A DNA stretch of 64,000 bases, from contig NC_080410.1 of assembly GCF_030265065.1 (NCBI RefSeq), positions 41,049,398 to 41,113,397 of the forward strand, given 5' to 3'. Positions 42,601 through 54,600 of this stretch are shown one piece after another (positions within the stretch are counted from its first letter, which is position 1; every line of letters begins with the position of its first letter). Both the position numbers and the translations under genes were made by a program. The notes under the pieces were generated by a model. The model had not been told where the DNA came from. It searched no databases and saw only the letters and a program-made list of their open reading frames with translations. Origin of the DNA: Corythoichthys intestinalis. Its lineage: Eukaryota > Chordata > Actinopteri > Syngnathiformes > Syngnathidae.

Positions 42601-45600
42601 TCTACTGTGCTTGACAAATTGAGATATGGACCGTTACACCCAACATATGGCAGATGCAGAGGTGGGTAGAGTAGCCAAAAAATTTTACTCAAGTAAGATT
42701 AGCGTTACTTCAGAATAATATTACACAAGTAAAAGTAGTCATCCAAAAAACGTTCTCAAGTACAAGTATAACAAAAGTATTTTGGGGAAAACGATGCTCA
42801 AGTAATGAGCAACATCGTGGGTATATGCTTATAGTGTTTTTTTTTTTTAAACAATGGTATTTTTTCTGAGCACAAAGTTATCTATAGACCCCAACGGGGC
42901 CGGATCTATGGGTGGGCCGGGGTGGGCATGGCCCACCCAGACGTGAGTCATGCCCACCCAATCAAAATGTCGGTGTTCTGTTATGCATAAAAGATTGATG
43001 GGTTTTGTGATTGAATACCTGAGTTTTATTGCTTTTACTTCTTATTAGCATCATCTAGTGGACGCCTTGATTTACTGCATCCCATGTGCACTTTATTTGA
43101 AAGAAACTGTCACATGGATGTTCAGTAGTTGTTCAGTAGGGAATCACACGAAGACGGCCACAGTCAGTTCGCACCGTCTCTGTGACCACTTTGCCTTGAA
43201 TTTGAGGTTGCATCGCCGGCATGTATTGTTTAAATGTGTTTAAAAACGTAAATATGTGAATTGTGTGTACTTCAGTGCAAAAAAAGTGTGACAGATTCAC
43301 TTAGCATGAAACTTGTGATATGTTAATTACCCACGAGTTAGAGGGTCGGCAAAATGGCGTCTCGGGTGCTCTGCTAATTGTTTATTCATATTTTCATATG
43401 CAGTTTGGTACAGATAGGGCAGTACATATGCGATTTCATATATTGTGCATAATTTGATTGTGTTGTTTTGTCTGTTTTTTTTAGTTTCACCCTTTTGAGT
43501 GTTAATAAACCTGCTTAGACATAGCCACGTCTGTAGAGTCGTTGATACGAGAAAGGTGTTCATAGCCACGACTATCGTGACGGCACAGTCTCTATTTAGC
43601 GTCGCACTGGATATAGAGAATGCACGGAGAGTTGGTCTCACCTACTTTTTTATTGCAGGATTAACGGTTACTGTTGGCCGCAACCACGGCGAACAAGTAA
43701 TCACCAAAACAAGCTGTTTTTCCAACCTCATTTGTTATCCGCGCGCTTCCTCTCTCTCCTCCAGACACATTCTCGCAGTCGGACATCCGGGCATTAATGA
43801 CGTCACCAGCCACAACAAAGCGTTGCCCTATTGAAATGGGGGCAAAACACGAGTCACAAGCAGTTGCTCTGTCCTTTATTGTAGTACAAACGCGTTGAAC
43901 TTTTGTCTTATTTGCGGTCTTTTTTTCCATCGGAATGACTAAAAGTTGCCGTGTTGAGGTTTGTAACACAAGGAAGAGTTCGGAGCCGCATTTGAAGTTC
44001 TTTATTCTTCCTTGTTAGAAGAAAAGGACAAGCAAATGGCTGAAAGCAATTCATTAAGGAACAGTAAAAGAAGACTGTTCCGTGGACCATTCTGGCCAGT
44101 GGGAACCTAAATCCAGGCACATTTACTGTACGTTTGCAGCTGACATTTTATTACTGGTGAGTAGACTTTAATCGATTTTTCTTGCCCCAATTAGCTGCTA
44201 GGATTCAATAGACTAAGCATTTTTATTATTACTGTAACTGACAACTTGCAAAGCGTTATGTTTCTTTTGCCATGAACTGCTCTGATCGGTCAATCGGTAT
44301 ATTATTGGCCTGGTGGGAATTTGTTATTTTGCCGTGGCGTGTTCACAGCTAAATAACGCTTGGAGGCGAATTACCGGTTACGGCAGAAATTATCACTCCG
44401 TATATACTATCAGTTTTCTTAGTTCCTCACAGTACATATTCCACGTAATTGGTAAAGGTCAACTTACTGGGTGACTTTATGAGGTAGTTGTAGATGTTAC
44501 CGAACTCCACTGCAGGCAATTCCTTTGGATTGTTTATCCAGCTATCAGCTGCGACTTTGTATGGGCAGATTTGCAGGCCAATACACGCTAATTTTAAGTT
44601 GTATCGCCTCCTCGCGTCTGTCGGCAGTGACTCGTGATAATAAGTCATGTTTATGACGTTTTTAATGAAAAAAAGACGCAAAACACAGCTGAAATATTTG
44701 AATTTCAGACGTTTGTCTACGGATGTTTACCTGTGTGTGCCCCCATCTCAAAATGGCGACACGTTGCTATGCGAGATGACGTTATCGTGACATCACGCCG
44801 ACAGCGAGAATAAGTAGATAGATGAATGAAAAAAACCAACAAACAAACAAAAAACAACCCCCCCAAAAATTAATGCAGCCTCAACGGGACACAAGCCAGT
44901 GTCCTACTTGCGCCGGTCCCAAGTCTGGAGAAATGCAGAGGGTATAAAAAAGCCTGCATTGGGTGTGCCCCCTCAAGTTTTCTTAGTGCCCACTCTGGTG
45001 GGTAAACCTAGATCCGGGCCTGGACCCCAATCACCAACGTCACGCAATGATGTGTCGCTGTATTGTGCCGCCATATTGTCCGTCATTGTGTGTCCGTATT
45101 CTCAATGGTCTCAATTTATCATGCAATTTATAGTGCAATTCATGGAAGCCCAGGTGCCTTAAGACGCTGTAAACTCATTGGATGTGTTGCATAAAAGGCG
45201 TTATGGGGAAAAGCTTCGGTCGATCCATTCGCCAGATCCATATTTGGTGCCTAAATCGATATTTTTTGACCCGCTGTCTTCGCCGTCTCTGCCTGACATC
45301 TGCTACCCTGATATCTAAAACTATCTTGTCCACAGAAACTCAGCCTATTCTCACGAAAGTTTGAAAAACTTTAAGAGCAGCACTCTAAGCAACATTACCC
45401 CATGTGACCCTTTACTTCCAATTTTCTAAAATGGCGACAATCAATAAAAAAAAAAAGTTGACTGCGATGGCCGACGCTTCAAGGATAGGTGGATATTGGA
45501 CTATTTCTTCAATAAAATACGCAACAACTGTGTCTGCCTCATTTGCAAAGAGACAGTCGCTGTTTTCAAAGAGTTCGATGTGAGGCGATATTACTAGGGC

Positions 45601-48600
45601 TGTCAAACGATTAAAATTTTTAATCGAGTTAATTACAGCTTAAAAATTAATTAATCGTAATTAATCGCAATTCAAACCATCTATAAAATATGCAGTATTT
45701 TTCTGTACATTATTGTTGGAATGGAAAGATAAGACACCAGATGGATATATACATTCAACATACGGTACAGAAGGACTGTATTTGTTTATTATAACAATAA
45801 ATTAACAAGATGGCATTAACATTATTAACATTGTTAAAGCGATCCATGGATAGAAAGACTTGTAGTTCTTAAAAGATAAATGTTAATACAAGTTATAGAA
45901 ATTTTATATTAAAACCCCTCCTAATGTTTTCGTTTTAATAAAATTTGTAAAATTTTGAATCAAAAAATAAACTAGTAGCCCGCCATCGTTGATGTCAATA
46001 ATTACTTACACAATGCTCATGGGTGTTGAAGCCTCTAAAATCAGTCGCACCCAAGCGCCAGCAGAGGGCGGCAAAACTCCATAAAACACAATTAACAAGT
46101 GGACATTTCACTGTACTGTCATTTAAATCTGTCTGAGCGGGGCATGTGCGTTAATTGCGTCAAATATTTTAACGTGAATAATTTAAAAAATTAATTACCG
46201 CCTGTTAACGCGATAATTTTGACAGCCCTAGATATTACCAAACAAGACACGCTGACATGTACGACAAGATGACACGGATAATACGCAGCGAGAAATTAAA
46301 GCAACTTGAAGCTAGTTTAATTTCACAGCAGCAGTATTTCGCAAGAGCCCGAGGGTCGAAAGAGAACGCCACAAAGGCGAGATTGTTGAAATTATGAAAA
46401 AAAAAAAGATAATAAAGCAAATGTGACACACAGAACGGCTTGCTAAAATTTGTTTAAATATATTGTTCTACGTAAGTTAGCCAAGGTAGCCTCCCACATT
46501 TTTACCACACCAAATCTGGCCCCCTTTGCAAAAAGTTTGGACACCCCTGTTTAACTGATGATCTGTAGATGAGGCCAGCTTCTTTCACTTGTTACCAGCT
46601 AAATATTATTCAAAAAATAATGATGGTGGAAGAAATAAACATCTTGAATTTGAAACTGTATATTGTCGGCGATTAGCCTCGCAATGATCTTAATTGTGTT
46701 TGTCTGCCCAAAACCCTCTAAATATATATTAAATGCATCTTACCAGATATGTCTGTGGTGATCGTTTGGTTCCCAGTATTCTCATCGAATTGCAGCAGTC
46801 CATCTCGCTCTCCTCTTTTGGGTCTCTCGGAATACTTCAAGTCTCTCCGTCTATCTTCCCTGTTACTGCAACCAACCGCCACACACGCCTTCACCATTTT
46901 GATTATTAATGTTAACGAGCAGAAAGACACGCCGTAATAAGAGGAATGGACGTAGCTGTAATGTGTAAACACGACCAGCTGACGAACAATATGGCAGATC
47001 AAGTCAGGGGGGCGGAGTTGTGACGTCATGTGATTGGGGTCTATATGAACCGTTGTTATTATACTGTATTACAACCTATTACATAACCACATTAAGCCAA
47101 AGAAATACACCAAAAATCATTGAATTCCGATGAGAGAAAAAAAAAAATCTACGGAAAGGAAGCATCATTCGTCCAAAGCGCATGAGTGCCCTCTAGTGTA
47201 GAAAACTTATTTCAGAATTTAAATAGTGAATAGTTCCATCACAGTTCCTCTTATGAAATTAAAAGGATCATATCTCTGGTTATCTGTGGTCATTTGGTGT
47301 CAAATAAAAACTGAGAGAGAGGTTGGAACCTGCGCTTCCGAGTCCTGTTGAGGGCAGCGCACTATGTCAAATACTTAATATTTTTTCTGCGTGATCATAG
47401 AACGGCAAGCTTGAGTCTGATTGGTAAAAGGGAGTCATGTGATTATAGTTGTGATGTCTCATTGGTGAAAGTGGTAGAGCTACTGTTGCTGGCAAAAAAG
47501 GGAAAACTAGTATGTAGCATAAGGAGGGAAAATGTAACGATTAGTGTAGCACAAAGTAGCGGAATAAGAGCTGCGTTTATTCTTCACAAATCTACTCAAG
47601 TAAAAAGTGTGGGAAAACTACTTTTAGAAGTACACATTTCTCAAAAAGTTACTCAAGTAAATGTAACGCGTTATTACCCATCTCTGGGCAGATGTGTATA
47701 CATATTGGCTCAGAGTTTGCTAAGAAATCCTACAAAAAGTTTGTTCCATACTAGGCATATGAGATTCTGATGGTATGACAACCTTAAGCCAATTTCACAG
47801 TTATCACGGTATTCCAATTACAGCTCTAAATTATGTTGAGAAATTTGGGCTTTAAAAAAAAGAAAATTCCACTGAACAGGATTTTTATTTTTCAAAACAT
47901 AATTGGAACGTAAGTATAATGTTAGGTTAAAATACATTTAAAAAAAAACAAAAAAACAAAGTGCTTTAGGTGAGCCTAAACGCACAGCCACAGCTCAAAA
48001 TTATGACCATTAGAACCAGTGTTGTTAATCTTACTTTTAAAAAGTAATCAACTACAGTTACAAATTACTTCTCCCAAAAAGTAATTGCGTTAGTAACTCA
48101 GTTACCTGAATGTAAGATTAATTAGTTACTTGGCAAAGTAACTGGTGATAATTTTCATGTTTTCTCAAAAAAACAGGTCACACAATGTGAAGTTTAAAGG
48201 GTTTTTGGGACAATTGGCCCTAGCCCAATTCTTTACCCTAAACTTAAAGAGCGTATGACACCAGAAAAAAAGTCTTAAATGGCATTATTATGTGAATTAG
48301 AATCATATTTTGAGACGATTCGACTATATACAACAATTTAGCAAAGCGCAGATGACGAGAAATTAGTCTTTTAATCTGCCGGTTAGCCACGCCTACCATT
48401 ATAGGGCTTTAGCGTCCCCAACAGGTGGATGACGTCAGCGGTAGACTGGGCTCATCGGTTTTACTATTCAGCCCATTGAGGGGGAATTGTTCAGAACGAG
48501 GAAAACGCGACGAAGAGAGCCGCAAAATGTCATTGTTTCAGTCTCTCTACTCCAATATTTTTACAGGATATTCTTTTTATGCAAGTATTTTTCCCCAATA

Positions 48601-51600
48601 GCTATATAAATGGCTTGAGAAGGACCAGTCAGCCCGTCGAGGGGGAACTATTCACAATGAGGAAAACGCGACGAAGAGAGCGGCAAAATGTCATTGTTTC
48701 TGTCTCTTTACTTCCATATTTTTACAGGATATTCTTTTTATCCAAGTATTTTTCCCCAATAGCTATATAAATGGCATGGTCAAGACAAATAACAATCTTG
48801 TGCTAAATGGAATATGAAATAATAAAAATCCATTTATTCAAGACGACATGGCAAAATTACTACATAATGGTCAAAACTGTCGACTTCACCTTTACTGTCG
48901 CACCTCCCGAACGATATTTTATGACACCTAAATCGGACATATGTCATTTCCCTTCCCCGGCTTCGGAGAATGTAAACAAACCAGAAGGAGTGACAGCTAG
49001 CCGACATGCTAACCCGAACCGAGTGATGTTTCAAAGTCTTCAAAGCGGAAAATCACACAAAGCTATCCTGGATTATTTGACATGACGACCCGGTTGTCGA
49101 ATGTCTTAGCGGATCGGCAAACCGCCCGGCGGAGAGCAATTTACAGTTCGTTCCCCGGAGGAGGGTGGCTGGAGCTAACGCAGCTAACGTGCTGCTGCTA
49201 ATGCATTAGGAGAGCTTTTTACATGCCTATCAATGATCAAACGTAAGTAGTCCTTCATTTAAAGGAAGTTTGTAGTGTTTACTTTGTAATCGCTGTATTC
49301 GTATTTGACATAATACAAAACAAGATGTTTACTCACTTCCTCGTAAGTCCAATGGTCCCACAGTAAATATCCACGGTGAATGGGAACCTTTTGAAACTCC
49401 AAAAAGGCGCATACGCCTCTCCCTCATACAGAATGATTTTTCTGCAGCCGTTTGGCTGGCGTGATGCGAAAAATAAACGTATTAATCCGCAAAATCAGCT
49501 GAATCCTTCGTCCTCATACACAACAGTACACTGTAGCGTGAAGAGGACGTCTTCTACCGTACACGTCACAGCGCCCTCCTCCTCAATGCAAGACCGAAGC
49601 CGGAAGTCACTCATTTTCCTGGCGCGGGATTAAAAAAACTAAATAAATATAGCGATCGCTTCCACACACATCCAAGCGGTCCATATCATTCAGGAGCATA
49701 AAATACCGCGTGTATTATGAAATAAACATGCTTTTTCGTGTCACAGGCACTTTAACTAGACACAGGGGTATTGCGGATATGGCGATAACTAGATAGTAAG
49801 CTTTGCTATGTGTGGAAGTCATTTAATGTTGTGAATCAACCGTTAAAGTTGTTAAAATTGCTCCCATTATTGCATTAGTTCCCTTCTGTCTATGTTCGAC
49901 ATGTGTTAGTTTTAAAAGTGTTTCATCATTTAAAGACAGATTTAAGTTAAGTTTTGCCGATTTAGGAGCATTTTAGATAAAAAGTTACTTAGGTTCGCTA
50001 AGAAGGTTCTCTACAACAGAGCCTAGTCTACTGCTTTAAGATGGCGGCTGTTTACTATAGCATCTAGTCCTTTATACATGTTGCTAATGCCGCCGTGTCA
50101 GTCATTTGCATCCAGCTCTGTATATATGTGATGCCTACCGAAGCATCATGTGGGCGTAGTTTGTAGGCTATCGGCTACAGTCAGGTATTATTGGAGCCAC
50201 CTAGCATCGCGTTTGCAACGACGTCACAACTCCCTTGCCTCCTCACCACTCCTGCTCTGCTCTCTCGTCTCCGTGAATCCGTCTCTCTGACTTTTCTCGC
50301 GTCATTCAAGCAACATCGTAACGCACGCCTTTCCCGCCTCAGTAACGGTGTTGCCAAGATGAGAAAAGTAATTAATTAGATTACTCACTACTGAAGAAAA
50401 TAACACTGTTAGTAACGCCGTTATTAACAACACTGATTAGAACCAAAATAATTAAATTCCTTTCCATAAAAAGCACGTGTGTATGACTCGTATCATGTTG
50501 ACATTACACACACACACTTTCTTTCTCAAGACAGACAGTTGCCAGAGAGAAAAAAAGCACGATGTTTTACCAGCACTAGACACACTAAACATGCTGGAGT
50601 TAACTGTCGTAGCTGATGGGAAGCGTTCATGACAGTGTTTGCTAACCTTTAATTTTGTATAAAAGTGAAATCATATTGGAGGTATTGCCTCCTCGGCAGC
50701 CACCCTCCGCAAACACGTTTGATGTGTTGGTTGGCCTTCCTCGTCTAAGCCACGGCCATCTAACTTTTCTGGAGCCAAAGTATTCCTTACCAGCGATTTT
50801 GTTTTTCTTTGATGGGGGGAAAAATGTTCAGTTTCACCTCCTCCAGACATCATGTAGCACAGCTGAATCACTGACGCTGAGCAACAACCAATGGGGGAGG
50901 GTTGAGCCTTTCAGCTGCAAGTGAGGGATTTCTCCTTGCATTTTTGGGACATAAAAATAGCTAATACCTTAGGGGCAGAATGATGGAAAAGTTTTGCGGT
51001 TTTCAAATCTTAAAGTTTTCATACCACAGTATACCTTGAAACCGGTAATTGGCACATGTCTGTTTTTAGGCAATCTTTTTTTAATAATTATTATTATAAA
51101 GACCTTCACTGACACTACTACTTCTGATTGCAACTAACTCCTTTGCTCCCAAAAACGTAGAAATACGTTCTATTTTTAATTAATTGTTTCAGTTTCCCAA
51201 AGACGTATTTATACGTCTTTTACGTTTTTTTTTCACAAGAGACATCTCTAGGTTCTGATGCAACTTCGCTCCAAAGCACAACGCGGAAAATCCATTTTAA
51301 AGCAATAAAACTGGCCACTGGATGTCAGTAGCGCATTTGTTAAGAACTTATATCAGACCAAGAAAGGAAGTGAATAAAGAGAAGTGGTCAGGAAACAAGT
51401 TGGAGGAAGTAAGAAGCGTGAGAAAAATGAGGAGAACGATGTCAAACACAAGGCACATGCACCCCACAACAGGCATGAAAATCTCTCACCTTTGGGCGAA
51501 ATTCGCCGTTTTGAAGTAAAAAAGAATGACCTACGTGAATCGTGTAGATCCGATGACAAAATTTTCAGAGGGGGTGGGGGGTCGCGTGTAGGCATGTGCC

Positions 51601-54600
51601 GGTTACCGTCACGGTTTACCATGCTATGAAAACGTCGCGGTTACAAAACCACTAAAATTTTCCATCATACAGTAGTACGTATTCGTTATTTTTCATGTGT
51701 CAAAAATGCAGCCAGAAGTGGCTTGGCGCGGCAGCGCTTACCCTTCCCCTGTTTGATGCTGCGTGTGTCAGTGACGCTATTAGGGCTGCAGCTATCGAAT
51801 ATTTTAGTAATCGAGTAATCGACTGAAAATTCTATCGATTAATCGAGTAATCGGATAAAACAAATATATTTTTAGGTGAAGAGCAATTATACATATACAT
51901 GAGAAAACAAGACATTTCATCTAATCTTGAACCATTTTCAGTCAATCAATGTCTTTATTTTTGATGTATATTGTTGAAAACAGCCAACAATTGCATCTCA
52001 GGTGTAACTAGAATTAAAAAAAAAGACTAATTCACTGCTTTCACTCAAAAAACTTTTAGATCTTATTAATATATATATATATCTTACCTAAAAATGCCGT
52101 TACGCTTGATAACACACATCACTTAAAAGTTAGGATTTTTTCCCCACGTGTTTCAATTGAATTTCTCTTTGTGTCAAGCCATTTTTAAGTTCTAGTTAAG
52201 TTTTAAGTTAGTCTAAACTGTAAGTCCTGATAGGATTTTGAGTTTTTGCAGTGTTCAAAATAAATGTATGATACAGGCTGTATTGGAGCACATTAGGGAC
52301 TAGTGCTACTTGGTGTTTTATCCAGCAATGACTACTGAGCTAAAATTGATAGTTAGCATGATTAAGTTTTTATTTTACACCCTCATCACTCCACAATGCT
52401 ATGTTATGTTAAAGCCTGTATGTAAGACACGTTAGCCACGCATCGACAGCGGTCATAATTAATTGAAACCTAGCCCTCCGCAGGGCTAACGTTCCGTGAG
52501 CTAGTAGCGACAGTAACGTTAATCTTATTTATTAGCGCTTAGCGCTCTTTATTAGCGCTCTTTATTAGCGCTTAGCGCTGTACTGCTTTAAGATGGCGGC
52601 TGTTTACAAACGCTGCCCAGACGCGGCCGAGTCTGTCATGCGCATCTAGTTCAACATACATGTGATCTCTATGAGACGCGCCAGACGCTGCCTGTTACCA
52701 ATGTAGCATTGTGCGGGCTAGTATTTAGCAACGTCGGCGTCGTTTGTGGCGGCTGACGGCTGCGGTAAGTTTTTTTTTTTTCCCCCTTCTTCCTCTCCGC
52801 ACGTGACAGCGCGTTGTCCCGCATTAAAAGTAGTCCTAGCAAAACGTGATGCTTAGAGCTGTCAAAATAAACGATTACTCGAGGTGAATAAAATTACTCG
52901 GATCGGTTTTTAAACTCGAGTTACTCGAGTTGCTCGAGTACTCGTTTCAGCTCTAGACGCTATACCAGCAAACCCAAAAACAAACACTCCAAACACAAGG
53001 CGTAAATTCTTCAATTTATTGATCTCTCAAATCGTGGTAACTGAAATATACCAAATGAATACATTTAAAACGTTGTACAATCGTATTTTTCCACGTCTGA
53101 GTAGCTTCAACAGTTTAGCTTCATGAAAAAGTTTGCCAAAAACAAAACACATTTTCCTTTCAAATTCAATACACAAAGTTACTAAAAACTTACAAAGACG
53201 AATGATAAGCAAGGCTTAGCTAGGAGAGCAACTTCATTGAGGTTAATCACAGCCGCTGAGAGAGAAAGAAGTTTGTATGCAGGGGGAGAAAAAAGAGAGC
53301 GTCGAAGATCGCTAATTGCGACAGATGATCTTGTCCTAAGCACAAATTCACGTTCGCTGGACGAGGAGAGGTCTCACTCCCAATTTTTTTTAGATGAATG
53401 CATTTGCCAGCATAGTGAATTTGGTGAGTAATGGTTTCAATCGTTTTCATATTTTGCGGTATGACAAAGGTACTGCCGTTCGTTGCAGCTTGCGTTGAAC
53501 ACTGCCAGAGCTAGCCAAATCTCCGGTGAAAAACTAGCGTCAAGCTTGTGTATTTAACGGTAATATAAAAGCAGTGTTGTCAGTAACGCGTTATGTGAGT
53601 AATGCGTAACTAATCTGATTACTTTCTTTCAGTAAAGAGCAATCTAACGCGTTCATTTTTCTAAATCAGTAATCTGATTAAAGTTACTTTCCTTGATGCC
53701 TGTGCGTTACTATTACTACATAATGTGTGTAGAATGAAGAATACTGTAGTTATGGGAGTGACATCACATGTCACATTTTCTAATCGGAGATGGAAAAAAA
53801 CGGGTCACGTGTATTACCATGATGCGTGAGCCGTGAGCGCTGGGAGTTTGCGGCCAAAACAACATAGCCTTGCTACCTTGCCTGGATGCAATGAAATAGG
53901 CAGGAGATATACTACAAACGGCTGTATTTGCACACTGGAAACACAGCCATCACTTCACATTTTTGTCCAGTAAAGATGACAAAAATATGTCCGTGCGCTG
54001 CGAACTTTGCGCTGGCTCAAAAAGACTGTTGACCGCTATAAGCATCCAATTCAAGCACCACTTGGAATTACAACACAACAGGTAACACGACAGCCAGGAC
54101 TTTTTGATACTGCTCGTGCTCAATCCTCGGTTCAAGCTCAGTTGTTGTAGAAGGTTTTGAAAGCTTAGGTTTAAAGAAATTCTAAATATCCATCTTGCCT
54201 CCTCAGCTGTAGTTTTGGCTAAGCAAAGCAAACGGCTGTCTCTAAGGTGCTATAGTCACATGATCTGTTCGAAAAATAATTTGGACCCATTATGAAATAC
54301 TTTGAAGGATTCTTGTTCATTTCATTCATGGCCATATTCAATGGTCTTTATTTTAAAGGGAAAGTTCAGAATTTTTTACATTAGGCTTAATCTTTTGAGT
54401 TAGCCAGGTCCAATTAGTCGTTGGAGTTGATTTGAACAAATTCTGTGCAGTTTGCCAGTTATTTGTTAGTTTCAGGGCTCCGGAGTGGCTAAGCTAGCGC
54501 GAGTCAATGGTGGTTGAAATCAACTCCTTCAACTAATTAAACCCCCGCTAACTCGAATATTAAGCCTCATGTGAAAAATTAAAATTGTCAAATTCGCCTC

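Larger units (their letters stand above)
42895..45022 (+). mobile_element. Second THAP-bearing element, nested
   Basis: The ends are CGGGGCCGGATCTATGGG and CCTAGATCCGGGCCTG, inverted. Exact 8-bp GACCCCAA lies at 42887-42894 and 45023-45030, splitting the terminus of the host element. At 2128 bp it holds a THAP-like segment (+) and an opposing IYNYL segment (-). Eight-base duplication plus THAP would suit a P-like or hAT-like element; I cannot assign it further. Confidence 0.8.
42883..47045 (+). mobile_element. THAP/BED chimeric element, copy 1 (nested)
   Basis: The ends are TATAGACCCCAATC... and ...GATTGGGGTCTATA, inverted repeats. About 1.4 kb remains after removing the nested elements 42895-45022 and 45595-46230. 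It carries an IYNYL-type coding segment (+, 45170-45400), a hAT BED-finger segment (+, 45448-46396, split) and a THAP first exon (-, 46744-46897). Copy 2 lies inverted at 60080-61172. Target duplication is ambiguous (TA or part of TATA). Confidence 0.75.
42657..47686 (+). mobile_element. Outer 5.0-kb hAT containing nested elements
   Basis: The ends CAGAGGTGGGTAGAGTAGCC and TTATTACCCATCTCTG are inverted repeats. The exact 8-bp GGCAGATG flanks it (42649-42656 and 47687-47694). Its own sequence is only about 0.87 kb (42657-42882 and 47046-47686), with TACTCAAGTA-rich subterminal motifs. The remainder is the nested element 42883-47045. Confidence 0.9.

Noticed and set aside
42895-45022. Possible retroviral or LTR element, because of its size and nested position
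   Set aside because: It has inverted, not direct, terminal repeats, an 8-bp target duplication and THAP content, all fitting a DNA transposon. No gag, pol or env-like segment was seen.
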